Shown in pieces: positions 8,268 to 18,856 of a DNA stretch of 64,000 nucleotides. The notes below the pieces were generated by a model. That model was given only the letters and a program-made list of their open reading frames with translations, ran no database searches and was not told where the DNA came from. Each line of letters starts with the position of its first letter. The first letter of the stretch is position 1. Made by a program: the position numbers and the translations under genes. This DNA is from Arthrobacter sp. ISL-65 (GTDB lineage Bacteria > Actinomycetota > Actinomycetes > Actinomycetales > Micrococcaceae). The stretch lies in the NCBI RefSeq assembly GCF_018613795.1, contig NZ_JAGGPN010000015.1:1-64000 (forward strand). The letters run 5' to 3'.

Positions 8268-8825
8268 ATGAATCAGCTGATCATCTCAGCCGCCACTGAA
8301 GGCGCCGAGGCGGCTAACCCGCTCGTTCCCAATGTTTGGGAAATGGGCGTCGTCCTCGCCGGCTTTGCTGTCCTCTTTTTCATCGTGGTCAAGTTCGTTG
8401 TCCCGATGTTCGAGAAGACGTTTGCAGAGCGTGCCGAGGCCATCGAGGGCGGCATCGCCAAGGCTGAGAAGGCTCAGGCTGAGGCTTCTGCTGCGCTCGA
8501 AGAGTACAAGCAGCAGCTCACTGATGCCCGTGCTGAGGCAAACCGTATCCGTGAGGAAGCACGTGCCGAAGGCGCCCAGATCCTGGCGGAACTGAAGGAG
8601 AAGGCTGCAGCAGAGTCTGCACGCATCACCGCTCAGGCACACGCGCAGATCGAATCCGAGCGGCAGGCGGCCGTTGTGTCGCTGCGTTCAGAGGTGGGCA
8701 CCCTTGCCACCACGCTTGCGGGCCGCATCGTTGGGGAAACCCTCGAGGACGACGCACGTGCAGCACGCGTCGTCGACCGCTTCCTTGCTGATCTGGAGAC
8801 CCAGAACGCAGGTGTAGCTAAGTAA
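8268..8825 (+). CDS. atpF: F0F1 ATP synthase subunit b
   Basis: Peripheral-stalk subunit, 185 aa. One N-terminal transmembrane helix (about 25-47) anchors a long charged, alanine-rich coiled coil (about 50-150), which dimerises and reaches the delta subunit on top of F1. The stop codon shares its last base with the atpH start (TAATG), so b and delta are translationally coupled. In mycobacteria the corresponding region is a b-delta fusion; here the two remain separate. Confidence 0.95.
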   Translation: MNQLIISAATEGAEAANPLVPNVWEMGVVLAGFAVLFFIVVKFVVPMFEKTFAERAEAIEGGIAKAEKAQAEASAALEEYKQQLTDARAEANRIREEARAEGAQILAELKEKAAAESARITAQAHAQIESERQAAVVSLRSEVGTLATTLAGRIVGETLEDDARAARVVDRFLADLETQNAGVAK

Positions 8826-9652
8826 TGGCAGGTGTATCGAGCGAATCGCTGACCAAGGCGCTGACCGAGCTGGAGCCAAAGCTTCCGTTTGCATCGCTGC
8901 AGTTGGCCAAGGAACTTTTCGGGATCCTGGGAGCGGTAGACAGCTCGGCTGGTTTGCGCCGCGCCCTGACTGACCCCTCCCGCAGCGGTGAGGAAAAGTC
9001 GGCGTTGATCAAGCAGCTCTTCGGCGGAAAAGCTTCCGCCGAAGCCGTGGACATCGCAGCCGGTCTGGCCAGCTCACGCTGGGCATCGGCGCGAGACATC
9101 GGCGATGCACTCGAGACGCTTGCCGCAACGGTGGTCATCGCCGTTGCTGAAAACAAGTCGGCCGTTTCTGCCTCCGGTATCACCGGTCTGGAAGAGCTGG
9201 AGAACGATCTTTTCTCCTTCAACCAGGCCGTGGCTGCCAACCACGATGTGCAGCGCGCCCTGTCTGAACCGCAGGCCAGCGCTGCTGCAAAGATCGCCCT
9301 GGCCGAAAGGCTCGTTCCTTCCGCAAGTGAGGAAGCCAAGGTCCTCATCGGTCAGGCGGTCGCGCAGCCCCGTGGCATCAAGGCAACCAAACTCGTGAGC
9401 CGTTTCGCCGAGCTCGCCGCCAAGCGCCAGCAGCGCTGGATTGCGACGGTCAGCGTCACGCGTCCCCTCACGGGGACGCAGGAGAACCGTCTGCAGCAGG
9501 GAATGAACTCCCTTTACGGACGCGAGCTGAAGGTCAACTTCAACGTTGATCCCAGGCTGATCGGCGGCATCCGCGTTCAGGTGGGGGACGAAGTGCTCGA
9601 CGCTTCGGTCCTCACCCGCCTGAACGACCTTCAGCGCCAGCTGGCCGGCTAG
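8825..9652 (+). CDS. atpH: F0F1 ATP synthase subunit delta (extended, with internal repeat)
   Basis: OSCP/delta subunit that joins the b-subunit stalk to the alpha subunits. At 275 aa it is about 100 residues longer than the E. coli type. Residues 27-100 and 126-198 resemble each other: both contain an LF..AV segment, then RAL..P..S...K.AL, then a segment ending in E/A-LA. This suggests a duplicated N-terminal helical domain before the usual C-terminal domain (about 205-275, VSVTRPLT...). Mycobacterial delta also carries an extra block. It is coupled to atpF by a 1-bp overlap. Confidence 0.93.
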   Translation: MAGVSSESLTKALTELEPKLPFASLQLAKELFGILGAVDSSAGLRRALTDPSRSGEEKSALIKQLFGGKASAEAVDIAAGLASSRWASARDIGDALETLAATVVIAVAENKSAVSASGITGLEELENDLFSFNQAVAANHDVQRALSEPQASAAAKIALAERLVPSASEEAKVLIGQAVAQPRGIKATKLVSRFAELAAKRQQRWIATVSVTRPLTGTQENRLQQGMNSLYGRELKVNFNVDPRLIGGIRVQVGDEVLDASVLTRLNDLQRQLAG

Positions 9653-9687
9653 CCGGACAAGCACAACACAACTGATAGAAACCCCGG

Positions 9688-9706
9688 TCATCGTGAGCAA
9701 CGATGA
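9688..9706 (+). promoter_or_regulatory. Intercistronic hairpin atpH-atpA
   Basis: TCATCGT and ACGATGA form a perfect 7-bp stem around GAGCA, 30 nt upstream of the atpA start. It is a candidate RNA-processing or translation-control element. Confidence 0.5.
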
Positions 9707-9735
9707 TCACGAATACAGGAGAGCAGGGACTGCAG

Positions 9736-11373
<1,638 letters not shown>

Positions 11374-11384
11374 TTTCGCTGGCA

Positions 11385-11420
11385 GGGACTGCCGGAACCC
11401 TTTGGGGGTCCGGCAGTCCC
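11385..11420 (+). promoter_or_regulatory. Strong intercistronic hairpin atpA-atpG
   Basis: A 12-bp perfect stem (GGGACTGCCGGA with its complement) continues past one A-G mismatch into three more G-C pairs, loop TTTG. No T tract follows and the operon continues, so partial attenuation or mRNA stabilisation is more likely than full termination. Confidence 0.6.
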
Positions 11421-11449
11421 GGCCATCGGGATCTTAGGAAAGGATAAGT

Positions 11450-12340
11450 ATGGGAGCCCAGATCCGGGTCTACCGTCAGAAGATCAGCTCGACGACGTCG
11501 ATGCGCAAGATCTTCAAGGCGATGGAACTGATCGCTACCTCGCGCATTGGCAAGGCCCGTGCCCGGGTGGCAGCTTCACTGCCTTACGCGAACGCGATCA
11601 CGCGCGCTGTTTCTGCTGTCGCAAGCCAGAGCGAAATCGACCACCCACTGACTACCGAGCCGGAGAAGATCCGCCGGGCCGCCGTCCTGGTCATCACCTC
11701 AGACCGCGGCCTTGCAGGTTCGTATTCCGCCGGCGTGCTCAAGCAGGCCGAAGGCCTGAATGAATTGCTCCGTGCCGAAGGCAAGGAAGTCAAGACGTTC
11801 CTGCTGGGCCGCAAGGCGCAGGCTTACTTTGAGTTCCGGAACCGTCCCTATGGGCGCGTCTGGACCGGCAACACCGATGCCCCTGAGTTCGCCACGGCGC
11901 GGGAAATCGGCGCGGCCCTGCTCGAAGACTTCGCCACAGACTTCGAAGAGGGCGGCGTGGACGAGATCCACGTTGTGTACACCCGCTTTAAGTCCATGGT
12001 GACGCAGGAGCCGACCGTCATCCGCCTTCTTCCCCTCGAAGTTGTGGAAGAGCAGGCGTCCTCCGAATCGGAACTGCTGCCGCTTTACGAGTTCGAACCG
12101 GAGCCGGAACAGGTGCTCAACGCACTGCTGCCGCGCTACATCGAATCCCGCATTTTCGCGGCCATGCTGCAGGCAGCGGCTTCTGAGCTTGCTGCACGGC
12201 AGCGGGCGATGAAATCCGCCGGCGACAACGCCACGGACCTCATCAAGAAGTACACGCGTCTGCGCAACACCGCCCGCCAGGCAGAGATTACGCAGGAGCT
12301 TTCCGAAATCGTGGCCGGCGCCGACGCACTCGCGTCGTAG
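11450..12340 (+). CDS. atpG: F0F1 ATP synthase subunit gamma
   Basis: Central rotor shaft, 296 aa. The N-terminal helix ([17 protein letters not shown]) and the C-terminal helix (about 245-290, [22 protein letters not shown]) form the antiparallel coiled coil inside the alpha-beta hexamer. The Rossmann-like middle domain contains the usual [11 protein letters not shown] segment. It is preceded by AGGAAAGGA, a strong ribosome-binding site at 11436-11444. Acidic stretches around residues 200-225 ([17 protein letters not shown]) are a normal regional feature of actinobacterial gamma. Confidence 0.96.
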   Translation: MGAQIRVYRQKISSTTSMRKIFKAMELIATSRIGKARARVAASLPYANAITRAVSAVASQSEIDHPLTTEPEKIRRAAVLVITSDRGLAGSYSAGVLKQAEGLNELLRAEGKEVKTFLLGRKAQAYFEFRNRPYGRVWTGNTDAPEFATAREIGAALLEDFATDFEEGGVDEIHVVYTRFKSMVTQEPTVIRLLPLEVVEEQASSESELLPLYEFEPEPEQVLNALLPRYIESRIFAAMLQAAASELAARQRAMKSAGDNATDLIKKYTRLRNTARQAEITQELSEIVAGADALAS

Positions 12341-13867
<1,527 letters not shown>

Positions 13868-13868
13868 T

Positions 13869-14153
13869 ATGGCTGAGCTTGAGGTTGAGATTGTCGCAGC
13901 GGACCACTTCGTGTGGTCCGGGGCGGCCAAGATGGTCAAGGCCCGCACCAGCGATGGTGAGATCGGAATCCTGCCCGGCCACTCGCCCGTGCTGGCGATT
14001 TTGGCCGAGGGTCAGCTGGCAATCGAGCCGGTTTCCGGCGACCGCATTGCCGTCGATGTTGACGGCGGGTTCTTCTCCGTCGACAACGACCGGGTGGTAA
14101 TTGTTGCTGACAACGCCCAACTGGGTGACGCGGCCACTGCGGGGATCCGATAG
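13869..14153 (+). CDS. atpC: F0F1 ATP synthase subunit epsilon (short form)
   Basis: N-terminal beta-sandwich of the epsilon subunit that binds gamma and the c ring; family motifs EIGILPGHSPVLA and the VDGGFFSV strand are present. The frame stops after 94 residues. E. coli epsilon is about 139 aa and mycobacterial epsilon about 121 aa, so nearly all of the C-terminal helical hairpin that inhibits ATP hydrolysis is missing. I see no frameshift that would restore it. The gene starts one base after the atpD stop. Confidence 0.92.
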   Translation: MAELEVEIVAADHFVWSGAAKMVKARTSDGEIGILPGHSPVLAILAEGQLAIEPVSGDRIAVDVDGGFFSVDNDRVVIVADNAQLGDAATAGIR

Positions 14154-14163
14154 CACAACCCTG

Positions 14164-14595
14164 ATGGACGTTACTTCCTTTCCGTTCATCGCCATAGCAA
14201 CCGTGTTTGCGGTGCTGATTTTTACGCTGTGCCTTTTTGGGGTGCGCCGCTTCAACCTGCGGCGCGCCCTGGGCACGGTGGACGCCTCCATTCGTACGGC
14301 TGGAAAGAGCTGGCGGATGGGGGTTTGTCGTTATCAGGACAATGAGCTTGAGTGGTTCAAACTGCTGTCACTGAGCGTCCGGCCCCGCCACCGCTTCAAA
14401 CGGAGCTCCCTTGAGCTGCTGGGCCGGCGCCAGCCCACGGAGGCGGAGCTGGTCAAGGTGCAACCCGATGTGGTGATCGTGGAACTTCGGTACGAGGGGG
14501 AGGATGTCTTTCTGGCCATGAAGTTCGACGCATATACAGGTTTGTCCTCGTGGCTTGAAGCCGGGCCGGTCATCGGCGTGGGGACCTGGCGCTGA
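14164..14595 (+). CDS. DUF2550 family membrane protein
   Basis: 143-aa protein with one N-terminal transmembrane helix (about 6-26) followed by a soluble, basic domain containing WRMGVCRYQDNELEWF and VIVELRYEGEDVFLAM segments. DUF2550 proteins follow atpC in many actinobacteria (Rv1312-type). The function is not known. ATG 14164 is 10 nt after the atpC stop; an in-frame extension back to 14101 would overlap atpC and is rejected. It is the last gene before a strong bidirectional terminator, so it closes the atp transcription unit. Confidence 0.85.
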   Translation: MDVTSFPFIAIATVFAVLIFTLCLFGVRRFNLRRALGTVDASIRTAGKSWRMGVCRYQDNELEWFKLLSLSVRPRHRFKRSSLELLGRRQPTEAELVKVQPDVVIVELRYEGEDVFLAMKFDAYTGLSSWLEAGPVIGVGTWR

Positions 14596-14683
14596 GGCTC
14601 CCGGCATTGGCCTTACCCGGCAGGGCGCGGCGCCAGTACGACCCTGACAATGTTTCAAGATCTGAAAATATTAGTGACACAAA

Positions 14684-14717
14684 AAATGATCCCCGGCACG
14701 AATGCCGAGGATCATTT
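14684..14717. terminator. Bidirectional intrinsic terminator (DUF2550 / cspA)
   Basis: A 15-bp stem with one mismatch and the loop CGAA. It is flanked by A-rich sequence on the left and TTATTTT on the right, so it has a U tract in both directions, as expected between the convergent atp operon and cspA. Confidence 0.9.
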
Positions 14718-14730
14718 ATTTTGAGACAAA

Positions 14731-14934
14731 TTAGACGACGGTTACGCCCGTGGCCTGGGGGCCCTTGGCGCCCTGGCCGATTTCGAACTGAACGCGCTGG
14801 TTCTCGTCGAGGGTCTTGAAGCCACCGGTCTGGATCTCGGAGTAGTGAACGAAGACATCGCCATCGGAGTCATCCGGGGTGATGAAGCCGAAGCCCTTTT
14901 CAGCGTTGAACCACTTCACGGTTCCCTGTGCCAT
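14731..14934 (-). CDS. cspA: Cold-shock protein (CspA family)
   Basis: 67-aa OB-fold protein binding single-stranded RNA and DNA as an RNA chaperone. RNP1 (KGFGFI) and RNP2 (VFVHY) are intact, and the start [17 protein letters not shown] is typical. The start codon follows GAGGAGAAATA, a strong ribosome-binding site. The 283-bp gap upstream, with a hairpin at 15056-15077, is consistent with a long regulated leader, as in other cold-shock genes. It ends at the bidirectional terminator. Confidence 0.97.
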   Translation of the reverse strand: MAQGTVKWFNAEKGFGFITPDDSDGDVFVHYSEIQTGGFKTLDENQRVQFEIGQGAKGPQATGVTVV

Positions 14935-15055
14935 TTATTTCTCCTCAGTATGGAACTTCTTAAGGCCAGCACACCTCGTACTGGTCTTGGTTACTCCGCG
15001 AGAAGAATCCTGGCCTGCACCCCCGTTGACCGGAATTGCGTTGCAGGAGCTTCGC

Positions 15056-15077
15056 GCTCGCAACATGTCTTGCGAGC
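15056..15077 (-). promoter_or_regulatory. Hairpin upstream of cspA
   Basis: GCTCGCAA and TTGCGAGC form a perfect 8-bp stem with a 6-nt loop, 122 nt upstream of the cspA start. It may lie in the cspA 5' leader as a temperature-sensitive structure. Further upstream (15131-15143), two TTGACC copies on the minus strand are separated by one base and may be part of the promoter. Confidence 0.45.
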
Positions 15078-15217
15078 ATGAAAAACACCTACACAAAGAC
15101 TGCTATAAGAATTTCATGGGCAAACCGTCTGGTCAACGGTCAAAACGCGAATTGCGGCAAATTTTGGGCAAATCCGGAGTAAACGCGTGATCACCGTTTG
15201 GCTACGGACCCGCGCGG

Positions 15218-15913
15218 TCAGAAAAGCCGGGACTCCACGTCGTCAACGCCCCGCATCGCGTCGTAATCCAGGGTCACGCAGTCAATGCCTCGGTCCGTGG
15301 CGAGCACCCTGGCCTGCGGCTTGATTTGCTGGGCGGCGAAGATGCCGCGCACCGGTGCCAGCAGAGGATCCCGGTTGAGCAGTTCAAGGTACCGCGTCAG
15401 TTGCTCCACGCCGTCGATGTCCCCGCGGCGCTTCAGTTCAATGGCCACCGTGGCGCCGCCGGCATCCCGGGCGAGGATGTCCACTGGCCCGATGGCGGTG
15501 AAGTACTCCCGCCGGATCAGGGAAAACCCCTCCCCGAGGGTTTCGATCTGGTCGGCGAGGAGCCGCTGCAGATCGGCCTCGACGCCGTCCTTGATCAGGC
15601 CGGGGTCCTGTCCCAGTTCGTGGGAGCTGTCGTGGAGCTGTTCATGGATGTTGATGATGAGCCTGTCGTCCGTCTTGGCGGACTGGACGGTCCACTGCTC
15701 GACGACGCCAACTTCGACGTCGGCGTCCTCCGGGGATGTGACGCGGAGAACGGCGGGCGGGCTCATCCAGTTAAGCGGCTTGTAGGAGCCGCCGTCGGAG
15801 TGCACCAGGACGGAACCGTCGGCCTTCACCAGCAGCAGCCGGGTGGCGAGGGGGAGATGGGCTTTGAGCCGGCCAACATAATCAACGGAGCAACGGGCTA
15901 TGACGAGACGCAC
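15218..15913 (-). CDS. nucS: Mismatch-specific endonuclease NucS (EndoMS)
   Basis: Replication-linked endonuclease that cuts both strands at mismatches and replaces MutS/MutL in most actinobacteria. It has an N-terminal DNA-binding domain and a C-terminal RecB-like nuclease domain: D145 in GPVD, E159 and K161 in IELK, QLTRY at 171-175. The last residues RLF (229-231) fit the beta-clamp binding tail. Length is 231 aa. The start is GTG, 7 nt downstream of TATGGT, giving an apparently leaderless mRNA. Confidence 0.95.
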   Translation of the reverse strand: MRLVIARCSVDYVGRLKAHLPLATRLLLVKADGSVLVHSDGGSYKPLNWMSPPAVLRVTSPEDADVEVGVVEQWTVQSAKTDDRLIINIHEQLHDSSHELGQDPGLIKDGVEADLQRLLADQIETLGEGFSLIRREYFTAIGPVDILARDAGGATVAIELKRRGDIDGVEQLTRYLELLNRDPLLAPVRGIFAAQQIKPQARVLATDRGIDCVTLDYDAMRGVDDVESRLF

Positions 15914-15920
15914 GCCCTAC

Positions 15921-15926
15921 ACCATA
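15921..15926 (-). promoter_or_regulatory. -10 of leaderless nucS
   Basis: TATGGT on the minus strand, 7 nt before the GTG start; one of seventeen TANNNT-N6/7-start arrangements in this window. Confidence 0.6.
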
Positions 15927-16056
15927 CCTTCTCTGCGGTGCCTTCCCTGCAGCGCCTTCTCTGCAGTGGCCGCCAGGCAGAGACGGAACCCCGGACTGCA
16001 GTAGCGCGGTGTCATGCAGGGCCGGGCAGGGGCATCCGCTAGGGCAGAATGGAGGC

Positions 16057-16413
16057 ATGCCCCGCTCCAACCGTCCCCGCCGCCCCAAAGCCGGGCGCGG
16101 TCCGGCCGGAAACGCCCCGGGCGGAGGAAAGCACGGCGCAGGTCCCGCCCCGGAACTTGACCTGGAGCGGGCACGCGCGGGAATCGCCCGCCGGGAAAGC
16201 GCGCCGGACGGCGACTGGATGGTGCGCACCATGACGGCGCGCAACGCCGAAAAGACATACATCTGCCCGGGCTGCTCCACGGCGGTGCTGCCCGGGATCG
16301 CCCACCTTGTGGTCTGGGCGGATGACCACCTGTTCGGAGCTGGCGCGGGACTGGCCGAGCGGCGCCACTGGCACACCAACTGCTGGACCTCCCGTAACTT
16401 CCGGTACAGGTAA
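16057..16413 (+). CDS. Small putative zinc-binding protein
   Basis: 118 aa. A basic, Pro/Gly-rich disordered N-terminus is followed by an acidic helix and a compact C-terminal domain with C70-x2-C73, H83, H104, H106 and C109, a plausible zinc site (YICPGC... HWHTNCW). Homologues in Arthrobacter are, from memory, labelled ATP/GTP-binding, but no P-loop is visible and I would not use that name. ATG 16057 follows GGAGG. It is divergent from nucS. The function is unknown. Confidence 0.75.
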   Translation: MPRSNRPRRPKAGRGPAGNAPGGGKHGAGPAPELDLERARAGIARRESAPDGDWMVRTMTARNAEKTYICPGCSTAVLPGIAHLVVWADDHLFGAGAGLAERRHWHTNCWTSRNFRYR

Positions 16414-16454
16414 CGCGCCGGGTGACCCGTGTCGGGAGCAACCCGGCCGGAAGA

Positions 16455-16460
16455 TAAGCT
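16455..16460 (+). promoter_or_regulatory. -10 of leaderless alpha/beta hydrolase gene
   Basis: TAAGCT, 7 nt before ATG 16468. Confidence 0.6.
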
Positions 16461-16467
16461 GGTGCGC

Positions 16468-17268
16468 ATGACTTTTGACCCGGCGTCGTACGTTTTCAGC
16501 CAGCCATCAGCAGCCACCGCGATCCGCGCCTCCACGGTGCTTCCCGCCCGGCGCGAAAACATCGAAATCCGCACGGAGGACGGCCGCACGCTGGTGGGCG
16601 AACTGGCCCTGCCGGAATCGGGTCCCGTCAATGCCACGCTGATCACGCTCCACCCGCTGCCCACGCACGGCGGCTTCATGGATTCGCACGTGTACCGCAA
16701 GGCCTCCTACCGGCTGCCGGCGCTGGCCGGGGTGGCCGTACTGCGCTTCAACACCCGGGGTACGTCCTCGCCGCGCGGAACCAGCGACGGAACGTTTGAA
16801 GAGGGCATCGGCGAGCGGTACGACGTGGAGGCGGCGGTGCGTTTCGCCGTCGAGCGGGGGCTGCCCAACCGCTGGCTCGTGGGCTGGTCCTTCGGGACCG
16901 AACTCGCCCTCATGTACGGCGCCGTGGAACCGGTGGCCTCCCAGGTGGAGGGCGCAGTGCTGCTGTCCCCGCCGCTGCACCGCGCCACCGACGAGCACCT
17001 GCTGCTCTGGGCGGCCGCCGGCAAGCCGCTGACCGTCCTGGTGCCCGAGCACGACGATTACCTCCGGCCCGCCGCCGCAGAGGCCCGGTTTGGGCTTGTG
17101 CCCCAGGCCAGGGTGGTGGGGGTCGACGGCGCCAAGCACCTGTGGGTAGGGGAGAAGCAGGCCGCCCGGGTGCTGAATGAGATCGTGGACGACGTTACGC
17201 GCGACGGCGGGGGAGCCGAGGGCCTGCCGCAGGAATGGGAAGGGCCCGTGGCCACCGCCGCCGTCTAG
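16468..17268 (+). CDS. Alpha/beta hydrolase family protein
   Basis: 266-aa cytoplasmic alpha/beta hydrolase without signal peptide. The nucleophile elbow is G139-W-S141-F-G, the oxyanion segment HPLPTHGG is at 62-69, the acid is probably D196 or D197, and the histidine is H224 in GAKHLW. The sequence resembles the dienelactone-hydrolase-like group often annotated as alpha/beta superfamily hydrolase. ATG 16468 is chosen because it lies 7 nt after a -10-like hexamer; an upstream GTG (16429) would place that hexamer inside the gene. The substrate is unknown. Confidence 0.85.
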   Translation: MTFDPASYVFSQPSAATAIRASTVLPARRENIEIRTEDGRTLVGELALPESGPVNATLITLHPLPTHGGFMDSHVYRKASYRLPALAGVAVLRFNTRGTSSPRGTSDGTFEEGIGERYDVEAAVRFAVERGLPNRWLVGWSFGTELALMYGAVEPVASQVEGAVLLSPPLHRATDEHLLLWAAAGKPLTVLVPEHDDYLRPAAAEARFGLVPQARVVGVDGAKHLWVGEKQAARVLNEIVDDVTRDGGGAEGLPQEWEGPVATAAV

Positions 17269-17306
17269 TGCTGCTTGCGTCTAGTGCTGCCTGCGCCTAG
17301 TGCTTG
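17263..17306. repeat. 16-bp tandem repeat across two convergent stop codons
   Basis: GTCTAGTGCTGCTTGC and GTCTAGTGCTGCCTGC are adjacent and followed by a partial third unit GCCTAGTGCTTG. Unit 1 contains the TAG stop of the hydrolase; unit 3 contains the CTA that is the stop of the minus-strand AI-2E gene. Confidence 0.8.
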
Positions 17307-18664
17307 TCCTGGCGGACGATGTAGATCTCCTTGATGAGCAGCAGGGTGGCGGCCGCCGTCGGGATGGCAATGAGTGCCCCCAGAACGCCGAGCAGGCTGC
17401 CTCCCGCGATCACCGAGATGACGGCGACGGCGCCGGGAACGGCCACGGCTTTCTGCATGATGCGCGGCGAGATGAAGTATGCCTCGAACTGCAGGTAGGC
17501 GAAGTAGCAGATGGCGTAGGCCACGGCGGACTGCCAGCCCAATGTTAGCGTGATGAGGATGACAACCACGCCGGCGATCAGCCCGCCCACCAGGGGGATG
17601 AAGGCCAGCAGCGCCACGACGAACGTCAGCAGCACGGCGAACGGCACGCCGATGATGGACATGACGATGAAGGCGAAGGTGGCGTTCAGTAGAGCGACGA
17701 CAGCCTGGCCAATGACGTAGTTGCCCACCGAGCGGCTGATTTCCTCGGACAGCGCCTCGACCCGTGCCCGCCGGGACCGCGGTGCCAGACGATAGCCCCA
17801 CTTTTTCATCGCGGGCAGGGCGGCGAGGAAGTAAAGGCTGAGCACCAGCACGATCAGGGTACCGAAGAGGCCGTTGGCCACCGTTGAACCGAAGCCGACG
17901 ACGCCGCCGAAGATGCCGCTCATGGCCTCCGGGTTCTTGACAAACTTGTCCAGCTCCTCCGTGATGCGGTCGCGCACGCCGAACTGGTTGTCCACCGTCC
18001 GGAAGAAATCCGAGTTGATGAAGTCGCGCACCCACACCGGGGCCTGCTGCACGAGCTCGGTTACCTGCTCCACGATCGTGGGGATGAGGGTGGCAAAGAA
18101 GCCGACGACAGCGAGCATCAGCACGGACACCGACACGAGGATGCCGGCGGGCCGGGGAATCTTCCGGCCCTCCAGCCAGCGCACCACCGGGTCCAGGCCG
18201 AGGGCGATGAACAGGGCAGCCACGATCCAGAGCAGGAGCTGGGTGGTGTGTGAGCCGATCCAGTAAACCAGGAGGGCCAGGCCCACGCCCACGGTGCCCA
18301 TGAACCCCAGGTACAGCGGGTGCTGGGCCGAGATGCGGGGCCCGGGGGAACCGAAACGCTCGGTGTCCCCGGGTTCGCCGGCATCTTCTGTCTGAAGGTT
18401 GTCGGGATGCTCCGGCGGGAACTCAAACCGGAGCCGCGGCTGGGCGCCGGGGATCGGCTGGCGCAGGCGCCTCAGCACGGCGCCCAGGGCTGCGGGACGG
18501 CCCTTCGTCTTGACCGGTTTCTGCGGCGGCGTGGGCTGTGGCGCTGTGCTGCGTTCTGCCGCACGGTGTGCAGCAGTGTCCTGTGATGCCGGCAGGCCCT
18601 GTGGGGAGTCGGCGTCGGGCAGATCTTCGGGGCCGCGCATGGACGGATCCGTGTGTTCAGTCAC
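17297..18664 (-). CDS. AI-2E transporter family (PerM/TqsA-like) membrane protein
   Basis: 455-aa polytopic protein. The first ~112 residues are a cytoplasmic, Pro/Gln-rich, low-complexity extension. About eight transmembrane helices follow, with the family's large amphipathic central region (QAPVWVRDF... ITEELDKFV) and the conserved C-terminal segments IPLVGG and EAYFISPRIMQK. Members export autoinducer-2 or other small molecules, or act as Na+/H+ antiporters; the substrate cannot be inferred. The start is GTG 18664. It converges on the hydrolase, with its stop inside a tandem repeat. Confidence 0.85.
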   Translation of the reverse strand: MTEHTDPSMRGPEDLPDADSPQGLPASQDTAAHRAAERSTAPQPTPPQKPVKTKGRPAALGAVLRRLRQPIPGAQPRLRFEFPPEHPDNLQTEDAGEPGDTERFGSPGPRISAQHPLYLGFMGTVGVGLALLVYWIGSHTTQLLLWIVAALFIALGLDPVVRWLEGRKIPRPAGILVSVSVLMLAVVGFFATLIPTIVEQVTELVQQAPVWVRDFINSDFFRTVDNQFGVRDRITEELDKFVKNPEAMSGIFGGVVGFGSTVANGLFGTLIVLVLSLYFLAALPAMKKWGYRLAPRSRRARVEALSEEISRSVGNYVIGQAVVALLNATFAFIVMSIIGVPFAVLLTFVVALLAFIPLVGGLIAGVVVILITLTLGWQSAVAYAICYFAYLQFEAYFISPRIMQKAVAVPGAVAVISVIAGGSLLGVLGALIAIPTAAATLLLIKEIYIVRQDKH

Positions 18665-18813
18665 TGCTTTTTGATGCCTTTACCGTGCGTGGCGCCGCGG
18701 CTGCGGGCCGGATGTGATGATCATCGCAAACACTATCAGCAGCCTTGTGAATAGCCGGGCGGGCGGCGTTTCGCTGGGCCGGCAACCGGCGCCCTGAAGT
18801 CCCCGATCCGGCC

Positions 18814-18844
18814 TATTGGTAACAAAACGGTTACTATTGGAGGT
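18814..18844 (+). promoter_or_regulatory. Inverted repeat and ribosome-binding site before the surface protein gene
   Basis: GTAAC (18819-18823) and GTTAC (18830-18834) are inverted around 6 nt, and both sides carry TATTGG as a 21-bp direct repeat. GGAGGT follows at 18839-18844. TACTAT at 18832-18837 could be a -10 overlapped by the palindrome. Confidence 0.4.
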
Positions 18845-18856
18845 AAACCCCCGCTG

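Noticed and set aside
16057..16413. ATP/GTP-binding function for the small Cys/His protein
   Set aside because: No P-loop or other nucleotide motif is present; the Cys/His pattern points to zinc.
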